Origin: JABFRZ01 sp964631945
Lineage (GTDB): Bacteria > Planctomycetota > UBA1135 > GCA-002686595
Length of the DNA stretch: 64,000 nt
Assembly (NCBI GenBank): GCA_964631945.1
Contig: CAZWAY010000032.1
Coordinates: forward strand, 3,379-67,378
Direction: 5' to 3'
Shown here: one piece after another, positions 18,485 through 26,556 of the stretch
Numbering within the stretch: position 1 is the stretch's first letter
Layout: each line of letters starts with the position of its first letter
Notes under the pieces: model-generated
What the model was told of the DNA's origin: nothing
Database searches by the model: none
What the model saw: the letters and a program-made list of their open reading frames with translations, nothing else
Translations under genes and position numbers: made by a program

Positions 18485-19497
18485 GGCTGCCGCCCTTCGA
18501 GCTGGCCGAGCCGCGCACGCTGGCCGAGGCCTGCGCGCTGCTGGCCGAGCACGGCGAGCGGGCCCGGCTCATCGCCGGCGGCACCGACCTCGTGCCCAAC
18601 ATGAAGCACGAGCTGTTCACGCCCGAGCTCGTGATCTCGCTGGCTCGGCTGCCCGAGCTGCACGGCATCCGCGTCGAATCCGACGGCACGCTGGTGCTGG
18701 GCGCGATGACCTCGCTGGACGAACTCGCGCACGACGAGCGCGTGCGCGCGCGCGCGCCGGCCCTGGCCCAGGCCGCCGGCCTGGTCGCCGGTCCGCAGCT
18801 GCGACGCATGGGCACGCTGGGCGGCAACGTCATGCTCGACACGCGTTGCCAGTGGTACAACCAGACCTACTTCTGGCGCTCGGCCCTGGGCTTCTGCCTG
18901 AAGAAGGACGGCAGCGCGTGCCACGTGGTGGCGGGTGGCGCGAACTGCGTGGCCGCGGCCAGCAACGACACGGCTCCGGCGCTGATGAGCCTGGACGCGG
19001 AGCTCGTGTTCCAGGACGCCTCGCGCGCGCGACGACTCGCGATCGACGCGCTGTACACCTCCGACGGCATCCAGAACAAGCGCGTGGGACACGAGATCCT
19101 GGTGGAGGTGCGCGTGCCGCGCGTGCCGGCCGGTCACCACGGGGCCTACGGCAAGCTGCGCGAGCGCGGCTCGATCGACTTCCCGCTGCTCGGCCTGGCG
19201 GCGCGCCTGGACCTCTCGGAGGCCGGCGAGGTGCACGCCGCCGCGCTGTGCGCCGTGGCCCTGCAGGCGCGTCCGCTGCGCCTGGAGCGCGCGATCCAGC
19301 CGCTGCTCGGGACGCGGCCCGGCACGGAGACCTTCCGGAACGCGCTCGAGGCCGCCGGCGAGCTCGCGCGCAAGCAGTGCCATCCCCTGGACAACGTCCC
19401 GGGCGACCCCGACTACCGCCGCGAGATGGTGCCCGTCTACGTGCGCCGCACCCTGGCGGCCGCGCTGGAGGGGACCGGTCCGGTGCACCACCTCTGA
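18478..19497 (+). CDS. hcrB: 4-hydroxybenzoyl-CoA reductase, beta (FAD and extra [4Fe-4S]) subunit
   Basis: A 339-residue subunit that binds FAD through IAGGTDLVPNMK (residues 32-43) and GTLGGNVML (112-120). Right after comes the insertion found in HcrB but not in ordinary xanthine dehydrogenases: Cys124, Cys140, Cys148 and Cys157, spaced CX15CX7CX8C, exactly the spacing of the [4Fe-4S] ligands in the Thauera enzyme. This fourth cluster lets the enzyme run in the reductive direction with a low-potential donor. It is the strongest evidence that the operon is a 4-hydroxybenzoyl-CoA reductase. The start is GTG at 18478, inside the end of hcrA. Confidence 0.93.
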   Translation: MLRLPPFELAEPRTLAEACALLAEHGERARLIAGGTDLVPNMKHELFTPELVISLARLPELHGIRVESDGTLVLGAMTSLDELAHDERVRARAPALAQAAGLVAGPQLRRMGTLGGNVMLDTRCQWYNQTYFWRSALGFCLKKDGSACHVVAGGANCVAAASNDTAPALMSLDAELVFQDASRARRLAIDALYTSDGIQNKRVGHEILVEVRVPRVPAGHHGAYGKLRERGSIDFPLLGLAARLDLSEAGEVHAAALCAVALQARPLRLERAIQPLLGTRPGTETFRNALEAAGELARKQCHPLDNVPGDPDYRREMVPVYVRRTLAAALEGTGPVHHL

Positions 19498-19611
19498 CCG
19501 GGACCCCCGCAGGGCTTTCCGGTCCGCGGGGCGAGGCGAGGCGCGGACGAGGATTAGCCAGAGGGCCTTCGGCCCGCGGGGGAGATCCGACCGATAGGCG
19601 CATGCGTTCCC

Positions 19612-20670
19612 ATGGGATCCTCCGTCCCCAGAGAGGGCTCCGCCCCGGGCTCGCCCCCGCCTTCGGCCGCGCCGGAGACGCTCGCCCGCCTCGTGCTGCG
19701 CTGTCGCGAGCTCTCGGCCTTCCTCGATGCGGCCGTGCCGAGCCTGCCGGCGCGCGAAGAGACGCCGTTCCTGTACGGCCAGCTGGACGAGGTGCTGCAA
19801 CGCTTGCAGGCGAGCCTGCGGCCGCTGCAAGTCGGCGAGCACGCCACGGACAAGGGCGCGAGCTTCCTGCGCCGCCTGGCCGGCAAGAAGACGCGCGAAC
19901 CGCGCAAGAGCGAGCCGCGCTACGACCTGCAGGGCAACGCCTGGACGATCCCGGTGACCGAGCTGGTGGGCTTCCTCTCGCACTCCGGCAAGTCGGGCTT
20001 GCTGTGGGTGACCTCGCCGGCCGAGACGTTCGTGCTCGAGTTCGCGCGCGGGAACCTGGTGCACGCCACCAGCAACGCACCGCCGGTCGCCTACCGCCTG
20101 GGCGAGATCCTCCTGTCCGAGGGCCTGCTCAGCGCGGCCGAGCTGGCCGAGGTGATCGACTACGCCAAGGCCGCCGACGACCTGCTCGGGAGCTACCTCG
20201 TGCGCACGGGGCGCATGCAGCACGCCGACCTCCAGCGCGCGCTCGCGATCCAGGTGCAGCAGCTCTTCCACCGCTTGATGGACGCCGAGAACGCGCTGTA
20301 CCGCTTCCAGGAGGGCGCGCAGCTCCTGCGCAGCCAGAGCCTGGAGGTCAACATCACGCAGCTCCTGCTGGAGAGCGCGCGCATCAAGGACGAGGAGCGC
20401 CAGCGGGCCGACAACCGCGCCGCGACCGGCGCACGCCCGAGCCTGGGCTCGGCCCTGGAATTCCTGAGCGAAGCACCCGCGGCGCTGCCCAGCGCGGCGG
20501 TCGCCGGCGAGCCCGCCCCAGCGGGTCCGGCCGCGACCAGCGCGACTCCGTCGGAAGCCGCGCGCGAGGAACCCGCGGCCGCGCTACCGCGGGCCGAGGC
20601 GGCGCTCGGCGCTTCCGAGGCGAGGGAACCCGCGACCTCGGATCACGCCCCCGAGAAGAAGGCCGACTGA
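19612..20670 (+). CDS. DUF4388 domain protein
   Basis: The protein has 352 residues. A central domain (about residues 110-255) fits DUF4388, a domain common in gliding and signalling proteins of deltaproteobacteria-like and planctomycete groups: VTELVGFLSHSGKSGLLWV, VLEFARGNLVHATSNAPP, then GEILLSEGLLSAAELAEVI and GSYLVRTGRMQHADLQRALA (the type II secretion/GspE-N-like repeat), ending with the helical LFHRLMDAENALYRFQEG. The C-terminal 80 residues are Ala/Pro-rich and disordered. It has no signal peptide, so it is cytoplasmic. The function is unknown; a role in signal output or gene regulation is inferred from the family. Confidence 0.75.
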   Translation: MGSSVPREGSAPGSPPPSAAPETLARLVLRCRELSAFLDAAVPSLPAREETPFLYGQLDEVLQRLQASLRPLQVGEHATDKGASFLRRLAGKKTREPRKSEPRYDLQGNAWTIPVTELVGFLSHSGKSGLLWVTSPAETFVLEFARGNLVHATSNAPPVAYRLGEILLSEGLLSAAELAEVIDYAKAADDLLGSYLVRTGRMQHADLQRALAIQVQQLFHRLMDAENALYRFQEGAQLLRSQSLEVNITQLLLESARIKDEERQRADNRAATGARPSLGSALEFLSEAPAALPSAAVAGEPAPAGPAATSATPSEAAREEPAAALPRAEAALGASEAREPATSDHAPEKKAD

Positions 20671-20697
20671 GGGTCCGGCCCGGCCGCGCGGGCGCGC

Positions 20698-20931
20698 CTA
20701 CTTCACCGGCAGCGGACTGCCCCAGCCCGGCCGCCCAAGACGGGTCTCGGGCACGCTCGGCGCGGCCGAAGCCGGCACCGCGCGCACGCTGAGCTCGCGT
20801 TCTTCGCGCGTGAAGCCGCGGCCCCAGCCCGGCTGGGTGGCCAGCGGGGCCTGGCGCGCGCGCGGACCCGAGCAGGCACCCAGCGCCAGCAGCGCGCCGC
20901 ACAGCGCCAAGGGAATGGTTTTCCGGATCAC
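20698..20931 (-). CDS. Small lipoprotein, hypothetical
   Basis: A 77-residue protein starting at GTG 20931 with a lipoprotein signal (IRKTIPLALCGALLALGAC, lipobox LGAC). The mature peptide is short, Pro/Arg-rich, and has the near-repeat PGWGRGF and PGWGSPL. It would be anchored to the envelope; the function is unknown. It converges on the DUF4388 gene with 27 nt between the stops. Longer open frames upstream are shadows. Confidence 0.6.
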   Translation of the reverse strand: MIRKTIPLALCGALLALGACSGPRARQAPLATQPGWGRGFTREERELSVRAVPASAAPSVPETRLGRPGWGSPLPVK

Positions 20932-21008
20932 GGGCAGCTCGGCTCCTCGCGCCGCATCCCAGCCTAACCGCTGCGGCCGAAACGTGGGGGCACGTGCGCC
21001 CACGCGAC

Positions 21009-21815
21009 TCACAATCCCCACGCTGCGCCGAGCGTGAACCACAGGCCCGAATCGTCGAAGCCGTCCTGATCGAGTGCCGCCGCCAGGGTGTCGTCGGGCA
21101 CCGTGACCCCGGAGCCGCGCAGGAAGAACGAGGTGTTCTCGTCGAACTGGTAAGTGAGCGTGCCCGACAGGAGCAGGTCGGAGAGGCCCGCGCGCTTCTT
21201 GCCGAAGTAGAACTGCGCCTGGTCGTTGCTCATGTAGCCGAGCAGCAGCGCCATGGCCGCGCTCCAGCGCTCGTCCAGCATCACGCCGCGCGAGACCTGG
21301 TACTGCAGGTAGTAGTCGTCGTTCAGGTCGACGTCGTAGTAGGCCGTCAGGGAGTGCGCCAGGCCCAGGGCGTCGACGGCCAGACTCAGGTAGGCCTCCT
21401 TGGTCGAGGCCCGGATCTGCGGATAGGTGTAGGCGATGCCGCCGAACGAGAGATCCAGGGCGCCGAAGCGCTGGGCGTAGTTCGCCACCAGGTCGAGCTC
21501 GGTCGTCTGCCCACCGTTGCCGTCCGGGAAGATCCCGTCGCCCGTGCGGTTGGTGAGCTGGGCGCTGTACCAGGTCACCAGGCTGAAGGTGGCGCCGTTG
21601 GCGAGCGGCGTGTTCACCGTCAGGTCGGCCTGCGTGACCGGCTGCAGCACGAGCGGGGTGCCCCGGAACCAGTGCGCCGTGGCCACGGTCTGCGAGGTGC
21701 TGACGGTCGAGCGCTCGCTCCCGCGCAGGTTGGCGCAGCCGCTGGCCGCGAGCCCGCACAGCCCGAGGGACAGCGCGACGATCCCGCGCGATCGGACGTG
21801 GGGGCGGATCTTCAT
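21009..21815 (-). CDS. TorF-family putative porin / outer-membrane protein
   Basis: The protein has 268 residues: a signal peptide with a possible lipobox (LAASGC) and then alternating beta strands. The order of motifs (TTELDLVANYAQRFG, LDLSFGGIAYTYPQ, KEAYLSLAVDALGL, YYDVDLNDDYYLQ, and a C-terminal WFTLGAAWGL) matches the TorF/Gcw_chp group of small beta-barrel proteins. An outer-membrane location is inferred from this pattern. The ATG at 21815 begins the signal peptide. It is divergent from mqnB. Confidence 0.7.
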   Translation of the reverse strand: MKIRPHVRSRGIVALSLGLCGLAASGCANLRGSERSTVSTSQTVATAHWFRGTPLVLQPVTQADLTVNTPLANGATFSLVTWYSAQLTNRTGDGIFPDGNGGQTTELDLVANYAQRFGALDLSFGGIAYTYPQIRASTKEAYLSLAVDALGLAHSLTAYYDVDLNDDYYLQYQVSRGVMLDERWSAAMALLLGYMSNDQAQFYFGKKRAGLSDLLLSGTLTYQFDENTSFFLRGSGVTVPDDTLAAALDQDGFDDSGLWFTLGAAWGL

Positions 21816-21910
21816 CGCGGGCCGGAGCTCCGACCCGGAAGGGCTTTCGGGTGCGCCCCGGAAAAAGTTGAGGCCCCCCTCCCGGAGCGCGCCGCACCCA
21901 CCTGGCCTGG

Positions 21911-21916
21911 TAGTCT
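21911..21916 (+). promoter_or_regulatory. Candidate -10 element (TAGTCT), leaderless type
   Basis: TAGTCT ends 8 nt before the mqnB GTG, with no Shine-Dalgarno between. Confidence 0.45.
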
Positions 21917-21924
21917 GGCGCGGC

Positions 21925-22581
21925 GTGGCCCCGCCCGGACTCCCGCCCACCCTCGTGCTGGTGGCGAGCGCGCTGGAGCGCGAACGGCTCTCGGCCCTGG
22001 GGGGCATCCCGGTCGGGCTCGCGCGCACCGAGAACTGCGGCTTCGGGCCGGTGACGGCCGCGGCGCGCGCGGCGGAGCTCCTGGCGCGCCTCGCGCCCGC
22101 GCGCGTGCTCCTGGTCGGCATCGCGGGCAGCTTCGAGGCGCAGGCCGCGCCCCTCGGCAGCGCCACCGCCTTCGGGCTCGTGCGCCTCGACGGCCTGGGG
22201 GTCGGGAGCGGCGAGGGCTTCCTCCCACCCTCACGCCTCGGGCTGCCGCAGTGGCCCGGCCCGCCGCCGATCGAGGAGCGCCTCGCGCTGGCGGGCGCGG
22301 CCGAGCCGGAGTTGCTGACGGTGTGCTCGGCCAGCGCCTCGCCAGCGGAGCGCGCCGCGCGCGCCAGGCGCTACCCGCGCGCCCTGGGCGAGGACATGGA
22401 GGGCTTCGGCGTGGCGCTCGCCTGCCACCTTGCGGGGGTGCCACTCGCGATCGTGCGTGGCTTCTCGAATGCGGTCGGGGAGCGCGACAAGGACGCGTGG
22501 CGCATCGACGAGGCGCTCGCGGCGGCGCGCACGCTCGCGCTCGAGTGGCTCGCCCGGCCGGACTGGGGAGGTCGGGCGTGA
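21925..22581 (+). CDS. mqnB: Futalosine hydrolase MqnB
   Basis: A 218-residue nucleoside-phosphorylase-fold protein that cleaves hypoxanthine from futalosine in the alternative menaquinone pathway. Visible features: an N-terminal LVLVASALERERL, VLLVGIAGSF (about residue 60), and the base and ribose-binding EDMEGFGVALACHLAGVP with RGFSNAVGERD near the C-terminus, all typical of MqnB. The start is GTG at 21925, just after a TAGTCT box. It overlaps mqnD by 4 nt (GTGA), which supports both assignments. Menaquinone is the likely respiratory quinone. Confidence 0.9.
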   Translation: MAPPGLPPTLVLVASALERERLSALGGIPVGLARTENCGFGPVTAAARAAELLARLAPARVLLVGIAGSFEAQAAPLGSATAFGLVRLDGLGVGSGEGFLPPSRLGLPQWPGPPPIEERLALAGAAEPELLTVCSASASPAERAARARRYPRALGEDMEGFGVALACHLAGVPLAIVRGFSNAVGERDKDAWRIDEALAAARTLALEWLARPDWGGRA

Positions 22582-23417
22582 GTCGAGCCTTGCGCGTGGG
22601 CCTCTCGACCTGCCCGAACGACACCTTCCTGTTCCACGCGCTGCTCACCGGCGCGGTGGCGGCGCCGGGGCTCGAGCTCGAGTTCGTGCTGGCCGACGTC
22701 GAGGAGCTGAACGAACGCATGCTGCGCGGCGAGCTCGAGCTCGCCAAGACGAGCGCCCACGCCATGCTGGCGCTGGCCGAGCGCGTGTGGGTGCTCCCGA
22801 GCGGCGCGGCCCTGGGCTTCGGGGTCGGGCCGCTGTTGCTGGCGGCGCCTGGACGGCCGACGGCCCTGCCGCTGGCACCCGCCGCGCGCGTGCTCGCCCC
22901 GGGGCGCTGGACCACGGCCGCGCTCCTGCTCGAGCTCCTCCACCCCGGTCCGCTGCGCGTGGAGCAGACGGTCTTCTCGGCCATCCTGCCGCAGCTCGCC
23001 GCGGGTCGCGCGGACTACGGCGCCTGCATCCACGAAGCGCGCTTCACCTGGCGCGAGCACGGCGTGGGCTGGGTGGCCGACCTCGGTCAGCTGTACGAAG
23101 AGCGCACCGGCGCGCCGCTACCGCTCGGCGGACTGTGCGTCTCACGCGCGCTGGGCCGGGCCACCGCGCTCCAACTCGCCGACGCCGTACGCCGCTCGCT
23201 CGAGTGGGGCCTGGCGCACCGCGCGGAGTGCCTGCCGACCCTGCGCGCCTACGCCCAGGAGCAGTCCGATGCGGTCCTGTGGGCGCACGTCGAGCTGTAC
23301 GTGAACGAATGGACCCTGGATCTCGGCGCGGTAGGCAGGGCGGCCCTGACGACCCTGGCGCGTCTGGCGCGCGAACAGGGCCGCCTGGCCGAATCGGTCG
23401 AACTCGCCATCCTCTGA
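22578..23417 (+). CDS. mqnD: 1,4-dihydroxy-6-naphthoate synthase MqnD
   Basis: A 279-residue periplasmic-binding-protein-fold enzyme without a signal peptide. STCPNDTFLFHAL at residues 10-22 and GACIHEARFTWREHGVGWVADLGQLYEERTG-type residues around 155-185 are signatures of MqnD (COG2107), which converts cyclic de-hypoxanthine futalosine to dihydroxynaphthoate. Related MqnA lacks these exact motifs. The start is GTG at 22578 within the mqnB stop. Transcription ends at the strong hairpin at 23445-23473. Confidence 0.93.
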   Translation: MSRALRVGLSTCPNDTFLFHALLTGAVAAPGLELEFVLADVEELNERMLRGELELAKTSAHAMLALAERVWVLPSGAALGFGVGPLLLAAPGRPTALPLAPAARVLAPGRWTTAALLLELLHPGPLRVEQTVFSAILPQLAAGRADYGACIHEARFTWREHGVGWVADLGQLYEERTGAPLPLGGLCVSRALGRATALQLADAVRRSLEWGLAHRAECLPTLRAYAQEQSDAVLWAHVELYVNEWTLDLGAVGRAALTTLARLAREQGRLAESVELAIL

Positions 23418-23444
23418 CCCGCTAGACGCGGCCCGGATGGCGGT

Positions 23445-23473
23445 GGACCGCAGCCCGGGTCGGGCTGCGGTCC
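23445..23473. terminator. Bidirectional terminator hairpin between mqnD and the Hc1 gene
   Basis: A perfect 12-bp inverted repeat (GGACCGCAGCCC, loop GGGTC, GGGCTGCGGTCC) in the 79-nt gap between two convergent genes. There is no T tract on either side. Confidence 0.65.
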
Positions 23474-23496
23474 GTGATCTCGGGTCTTCGGGCGTG

Positions 23497-23682
23497 CTAC
23501 TGAGCCCCGCCCGCGTCGCGCATCTCCAGCATCTCCTTGCGGATCTCCTGGGCGATCGCCTTGACCTCCTGCATCGACTTGCGGACCCGTGAGGTGGCCG
23601 CCTTGTTGCCCTTGACAGCCTTGTCCACGTCGTCGCGAGCGGCCTCGACGGCCTGGCGGAGCTTCTCGTAGTTCTGAGTCAT
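23497..23682 (-). CDS. Histone-H1-like (Hc1-family) DNA-binding protein
   Basis: A 61-residue, mostly helical, basic protein. The segment VDKAVKGNKAATSRVRKSMQ followed by EVKAIAQEIRKEM matches the short Hc1/H1-like proteins known in Bacteroidota and chlamydia-related groups, where a Lys/Arg-rich helix coats DNA and compacts the nucleoid. The ATG at 23682 is the natural start; an earlier in-frame ATG would add a Pro-rich stretch that is actually the upstream hairpin region. It is a single gene bounded by hairpins on both sides, so it is probably expressed alone and highly. Confidence 0.75.
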   Translation of the reverse strand: MTQNYEKLRQAVEAARDDVDKAVKGNKAATSRVRKSMQEVKAIAQEIRKEMLEMRDAGGAQ

Positions 23683-23700
23683 TGGGTGAGTCCTGAAGAA

Positions 23701-23742
23701 CAGGGGCCTCCGGGGGTCCGGAGGACTCCGAAGGGGCCCCTG
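23701..23742 (-). terminator. Hairpin terminating the NfeD-FloA-EVE operon
   Basis: Nested inverted repeats: CAGGGGCC (23701-23708) with GGCCCCTG (23735-23742), and inside them CCTCCGG (23707-23713) with CCGGAGG (23718-23724). On the minus strand it is followed by TTCTTC. It lies between the end of the EVE gene and the start of the Hc1 gene. Confidence 0.55.
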
Positions 23743-23859
23743 GAAACCACATTCCGAGCCTTGGATCAAGGCTCAGGCTGCTTCCTGGCCCCAGGGAGGC
23801 GGGTCGGCGCGCCCCCCAGGGCCCGGACCCAATCACCCAAGTCTCGCCTCGAAAGTGAC

Positions 23860-24369
23860 TTAGGGCTCCAAATCTCGGGCGTCCAGGCCCCCCAGGGCGA
23901 GCACGACCCGCCACTCGGCCGCTCGCACGGGCTGGACCGACAACCGGCTGCCCCGCTGCAGGAGCAGCATGCCCTCCAGGCGCGGCTCGGCGCGCAGCTC
24001 GGCCAGCGCCACGAAGCGCGCGAGCGGGCGCTCGGCGCGCACGTCCAACGCGAACCAGCGCGGCGACGCGCGCGTGCTCTTGGGGTCGTGGCCGGGGTCG
24101 CGCGCATCGAACTGGGTCGGGTCGGGGTAGCCCGCGCTCGCCACGCGCGCGACCCCGGCCACGCCGCTCGGCACGGCGCTGGAGTGGTAGAAGAGCACCC
24201 CGTCTCCGCGCGCCATCTCGTCGCGCAGCAGGTTGCGCGCCTGGAAGTTGCGCACCCCGCTCCAGGCCGTGGTGCGCTTCGGCGCGCGCAGGAGATCGTC
24301 GAACGAGAAGGTCTCCGGCTCGGACTTCAGCAGCCAGTAGCGTGCGGCGCGGCTCGAGCGCGGGTTCAT
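23860..24369 (-). CDS. EVE-domain protein
   Basis: A 169-residue protein beginning RYWLLKSEPETFSFDDLLRAP, the hallmark start of EVE (thymocyte nuclear protein 1-like, PUA-related) domains. WSGVRNFQARNLLRDEM, GDGVLFYHSS and a final PVRAAEWRVVLALGG follow. EVE domains bind modified bases in RNA or DNA and often act in defence or RNA metabolism; which applies here is unknown. The ATG at 24369 overlaps the stop of the upstream membrane protein by 4 nt. It is the last gene of the minus-strand operon. Confidence 0.88.
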   Translation of the reverse strand: MNPRSSRAARYWLLKSEPETFSFDDLLRAPKRTTAWSGVRNFQARNLLRDEMARGDGVLFYHSSAVPSGVAGVARVASAGYPDPTQFDARDPGHDPKSTRASPRWFALDVRAERPLARFVALAELRAEPRLEGMLLLQRGSRLSVQPVRAAEWRVVLALGGLDARDLEP

Positions 24370-24971
24370 GCGCGCAGTGAGCGCTCGGAGACCGGCGCCC
24401 CGAGCACCTCCGAGAGCACGATCGCGCGCCGCAGGTCGCCACGCGCGAGCCGGAAGGCGGCCCGCGACCGGGGCTCCAGGGATTCCACGCGGGTGGCGGC
24501 CATGACCGCGAGCGGGGCCGGCTCGCCCTCCGTCTCGAGCGAGAGCTCGGGCGCCTCGGACGGCTCGCTGACCTCGCCCAGGACCGAGAGCGGGCGCGGC
24601 TCGTCCTCGCTCTCGAGCGAGAGCTCCTGGGCCAGGGCCGGCCGCGCGCTCGGGCTCGGCGGCGAGCTCGGCGCCGGACTCGGCGCGGCCGCGGGCGGCG
24701 CGCTCACCTCGCCGCGCGCCAGCCGGCGCCAGAGGTCCTCGCCCTGGGTCTGGACCTCGCGGCGCTCGGCGCGCAATTCGCGCCGCCGCGCGCGCTCCTC
24801 TTGCGCGGGTGCGCCGCCCGCCCGCGCCTGTCCGGCGCGCTCGCGCAGGGCCTTCACGGCCCGCGCCAGCAACGGAAAGCCGAAGAAGAGCGCGAAGGCG
24901 ATCCACTTGACCCACTCGTCGGGCTCGCCGCGCTGCGGCAGCAGCGCCGGCCAGAGCGCGCACGGACTCAC
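24366..24971 (-). CDS. Single-pass membrane protein, hypothetical
   Basis: The protein has 201 residues. A membrane helix (about 20-36, WVKWIAFALFFGFPLLA) is followed by a strongly charged, probably coiled-coil stretch (about 40-85), a Pro/Ala/Ser linker, and two near-repeats, LAQELSLESEDEPRPLSVL and APELSLETEGEPAPLAVM. These acidic repeats resemble docking peptides, but no family is recognised. The GTG at 24971 overlaps the floA stop by 4 nt. Its place between floA and the EVE gene suggests a membrane partner of the flotillin. Confidence 0.65.
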   Translation of the reverse strand: MSPCALWPALLPQRGEPDEWVKWIAFALFFGFPLLARAVKALRERAGQARAGGAPAQEERARRRELRAERREVQTQGEDLWRRLARGEVSAPPAAAPSPAPSSPPSPSARPALAQELSLESEDEPRPLSVLGEVSEPSEAPELSLETEGEPAPLAVMAATRVESLEPRSRAAFRLARGDLRRAIVLSEVLGAPVSERSLRA

Positions 24972-26011
24972 TTGCCCGACTCCGGCTCCTCGCCCTTCTC
25001 GCCGCGCGCGATGGAGTCACGCATGCGCGTGTCGGACTGCACGTTCTGCATGCGGTAGAGGTCCATGACCCCCAGCCGCCCGGAGCGCAGCGCGTCGGCC
25101 ATGGCCAGCGGCACCTGCGCGTCGGCCTCGACCACCTTGGCGCGGTTCTCCATGACCTTGGCCTTGAACTCCTGCTCGGCCGCCACGGCCATGGCCCGGC
25201 GCTTCTCGGCGTTGGCCTGGGCCACGCGCTTGTCGGCCTCGGCCTGGTCGGCTTGCAGGCGCGCGCCGATGTTGTTGCCGATGTCGACGTCGGCGATGTC
25301 GATCGAGACGATCTCGAAGGCCGTGCCCGCGTCGAGTCCGCGCGCCAGCACCGTCTTCGAGATCGAGTCGGGGTTCTCCAGCACGTCCTGGTGCGAGTTC
25401 TTGGAGCCGATGGTCGAGACGATGCCCTCGCCCACGCGCGCGACGATGGTCTCCTCGCCCGCGCCGCCCACCAGACGCGACAGGTTCGTGCGCACGGTGA
25501 TGCGCGCCTTGGCCAGCACCTGGATGCCGTTCTTGGCCACGGCCGCGACCTCGGACTTGCCCGAGGCCGGATTGGGGCAGTCGATCACCTTGGGCGTGAC
25601 GCTGGTGCGCACGGCGTCGAGCACGTCGCGCCCGGCCAGGTCGATCCCGGCCGCGGTGCGGAAATCGAGCCCGAGGCCGGCGCGGTCGGCGGCGATCAGG
25701 GCCCGCACCACGCGCTCCAGGTTGCCGCCCGCCAGGAAGTGCGCCTCGAGGTCGCGCTTGTCGATGTCGGTCACGCGCGCCTGCACCAGGTTCACGCGTG
25801 CATTGACGATCGTGGCCGGGTTCACGCGCCGCAGCGACATGGCCACCATGTCGAGCAGGCCCACGCCGGCCTTGGTCAGCACCGAGCGCACGTACAGGTT
25901 CGCGTAGCGCAGGAACACGAACAGGAAGATCAGGAAGGCGATCGCGGCCACGACCAGCAGCACCAGCTGCCCGATCGAGCCGACGTTCTCTTGCAACAGG
26001 GTGGCGATCAT
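24968..26011 (-). CDS. floA: Flotillin-like protein FloA
   Basis: A 347-residue protein of normal FloA length. It has an N-terminal membrane hairpin (about residues 14-35), then an SPFH/PHB domain (RRVNPATIVNARVNLVQARV, with conserved GLGLDFRTAAGIDLAGRDVLDAVRTSVTPKVI), a C-terminal Glu/Ala-rich coiled coil (about 235-300, ADQAEADKRVAQANAEKRRA) and a short acidic tail. FloA proteins organise fluid membrane patches and help assemble membrane complexes. GGAGAG precedes the ATG, so this start is well supported. It is encoded after two NfeD genes, the partners usually found with flotillins. Confidence 0.95.
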   Translation of the reverse strand: MIATLLQENVGSIGQLVLLVVAAIAFLIFLFVFLRYANLYVRSVLTKAGVGLLDMVAMSLRRVNPATIVNARVNLVQARVTDIDKRDLEAHFLAGGNLERVVRALIAADRAGLGLDFRTAAGIDLAGRDVLDAVRTSVTPKVIDCPNPASGKSEVAAVAKNGIQVLAKARITVRTNLSRLVGGAGEETIVARVGEGIVSTIGSKNSHQDVLENPDSISKTVLARGLDAGTAFEIVSIDIADVDIGNNIGARLQADQAEADKRVAQANAEKRRAMAVAAEQEFKAKVMENRAKVVEADAQVPLAMADALRSGRLGVMDLYRMQNVQSDTRMRDSIARGEKGEEPESGK

Positions 26012-26076
26012 CTCTCCGTCATCCTCTCGTCAGTTGGAGTGGGGCGGACCGAGCGTCCGCCCCGGAATGGTTCGGT

Positions 26077-26556
26077 CTAGCTCGGGCCTTCGCTCCGCGC
26101 CACGACCACGCGGTTGCCCTGCACCTCGATCACGCGCACGCGCACGCCGGCCTCGATCCACTCGCCGCGCGTGACCACGTCCACGCGCCGGCCGTCGAGC
26201 CGTGCCATGCCGGCCGGCCGGCAGTCGGCCTCGACCGTGCCTTCGCGCCCGAGCAGCGTCAGGTCGCGCGGATCGAGCGTCGGCCGGCTCTCGAACGAGA
26301 GCCCGCCCGCCACCATGCGCTTCCCGAAGGGGCTGCGTGGAAAGAGCTTGAAGCCCAGCACGATGGTCGCCGGCACGAGCACGGCCGTGGCCAGCAGGAA
26401 GCGCACGCCGAGCGCGTTGCTCTCCTGGAAGGCCATCGCGATCGACCCCACCAGCGCGGCCGTGGCCAGCACCGACAGGACGCCGAAGCTCGGGAAGAAG
26501 ACCTCGGCCACGATCAGGCCGAGGCCCAGCGCGAGCAGCAGCACCGCCGCGGTCAT
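26077..26556 (-). CDS. NfeD-like membrane protein (short form)
   Basis: The protein has 159 residues. Three to four membrane helices occupy residues 1-80 (LLLALGLGLIVAEVFFPSFGVLSVL, then ALVGSIAMAF and LLATAVLVPATIVLGFKLF). The C-terminal OB-fold NfeD domain follows (LLGREGTVEADCRPAGMARLDGRRVDVV, IEAGVRVRVIEVQGNRVVV). Such short NfeD proteins pair with flotillins. It overlaps the upstream long NfeD gene by 4 nt and is followed after 65 nt by floA. Confidence 0.88.
   Translation of the reverse strand: MTAAVLLLALGLGLIVAEVFFPSFGVLSVLATAALVGSIAMAFQESNALGVRFLLATAVLVPATIVLGFKLFPRSPFGKRMVAGGLSFESRPTLDPRDLTLLGREGTVEADCRPAGMARLDGRRVDVVTRGEWIEAGVRVRVIEVQGNRVVVARSEGPS

Noticed and set aside
22578..23417. 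Assignment of the second futalosine gene as MqnA
   Set aside because: STCPNDTFLFHAL and the GACIHE segment are MqnD signatures.
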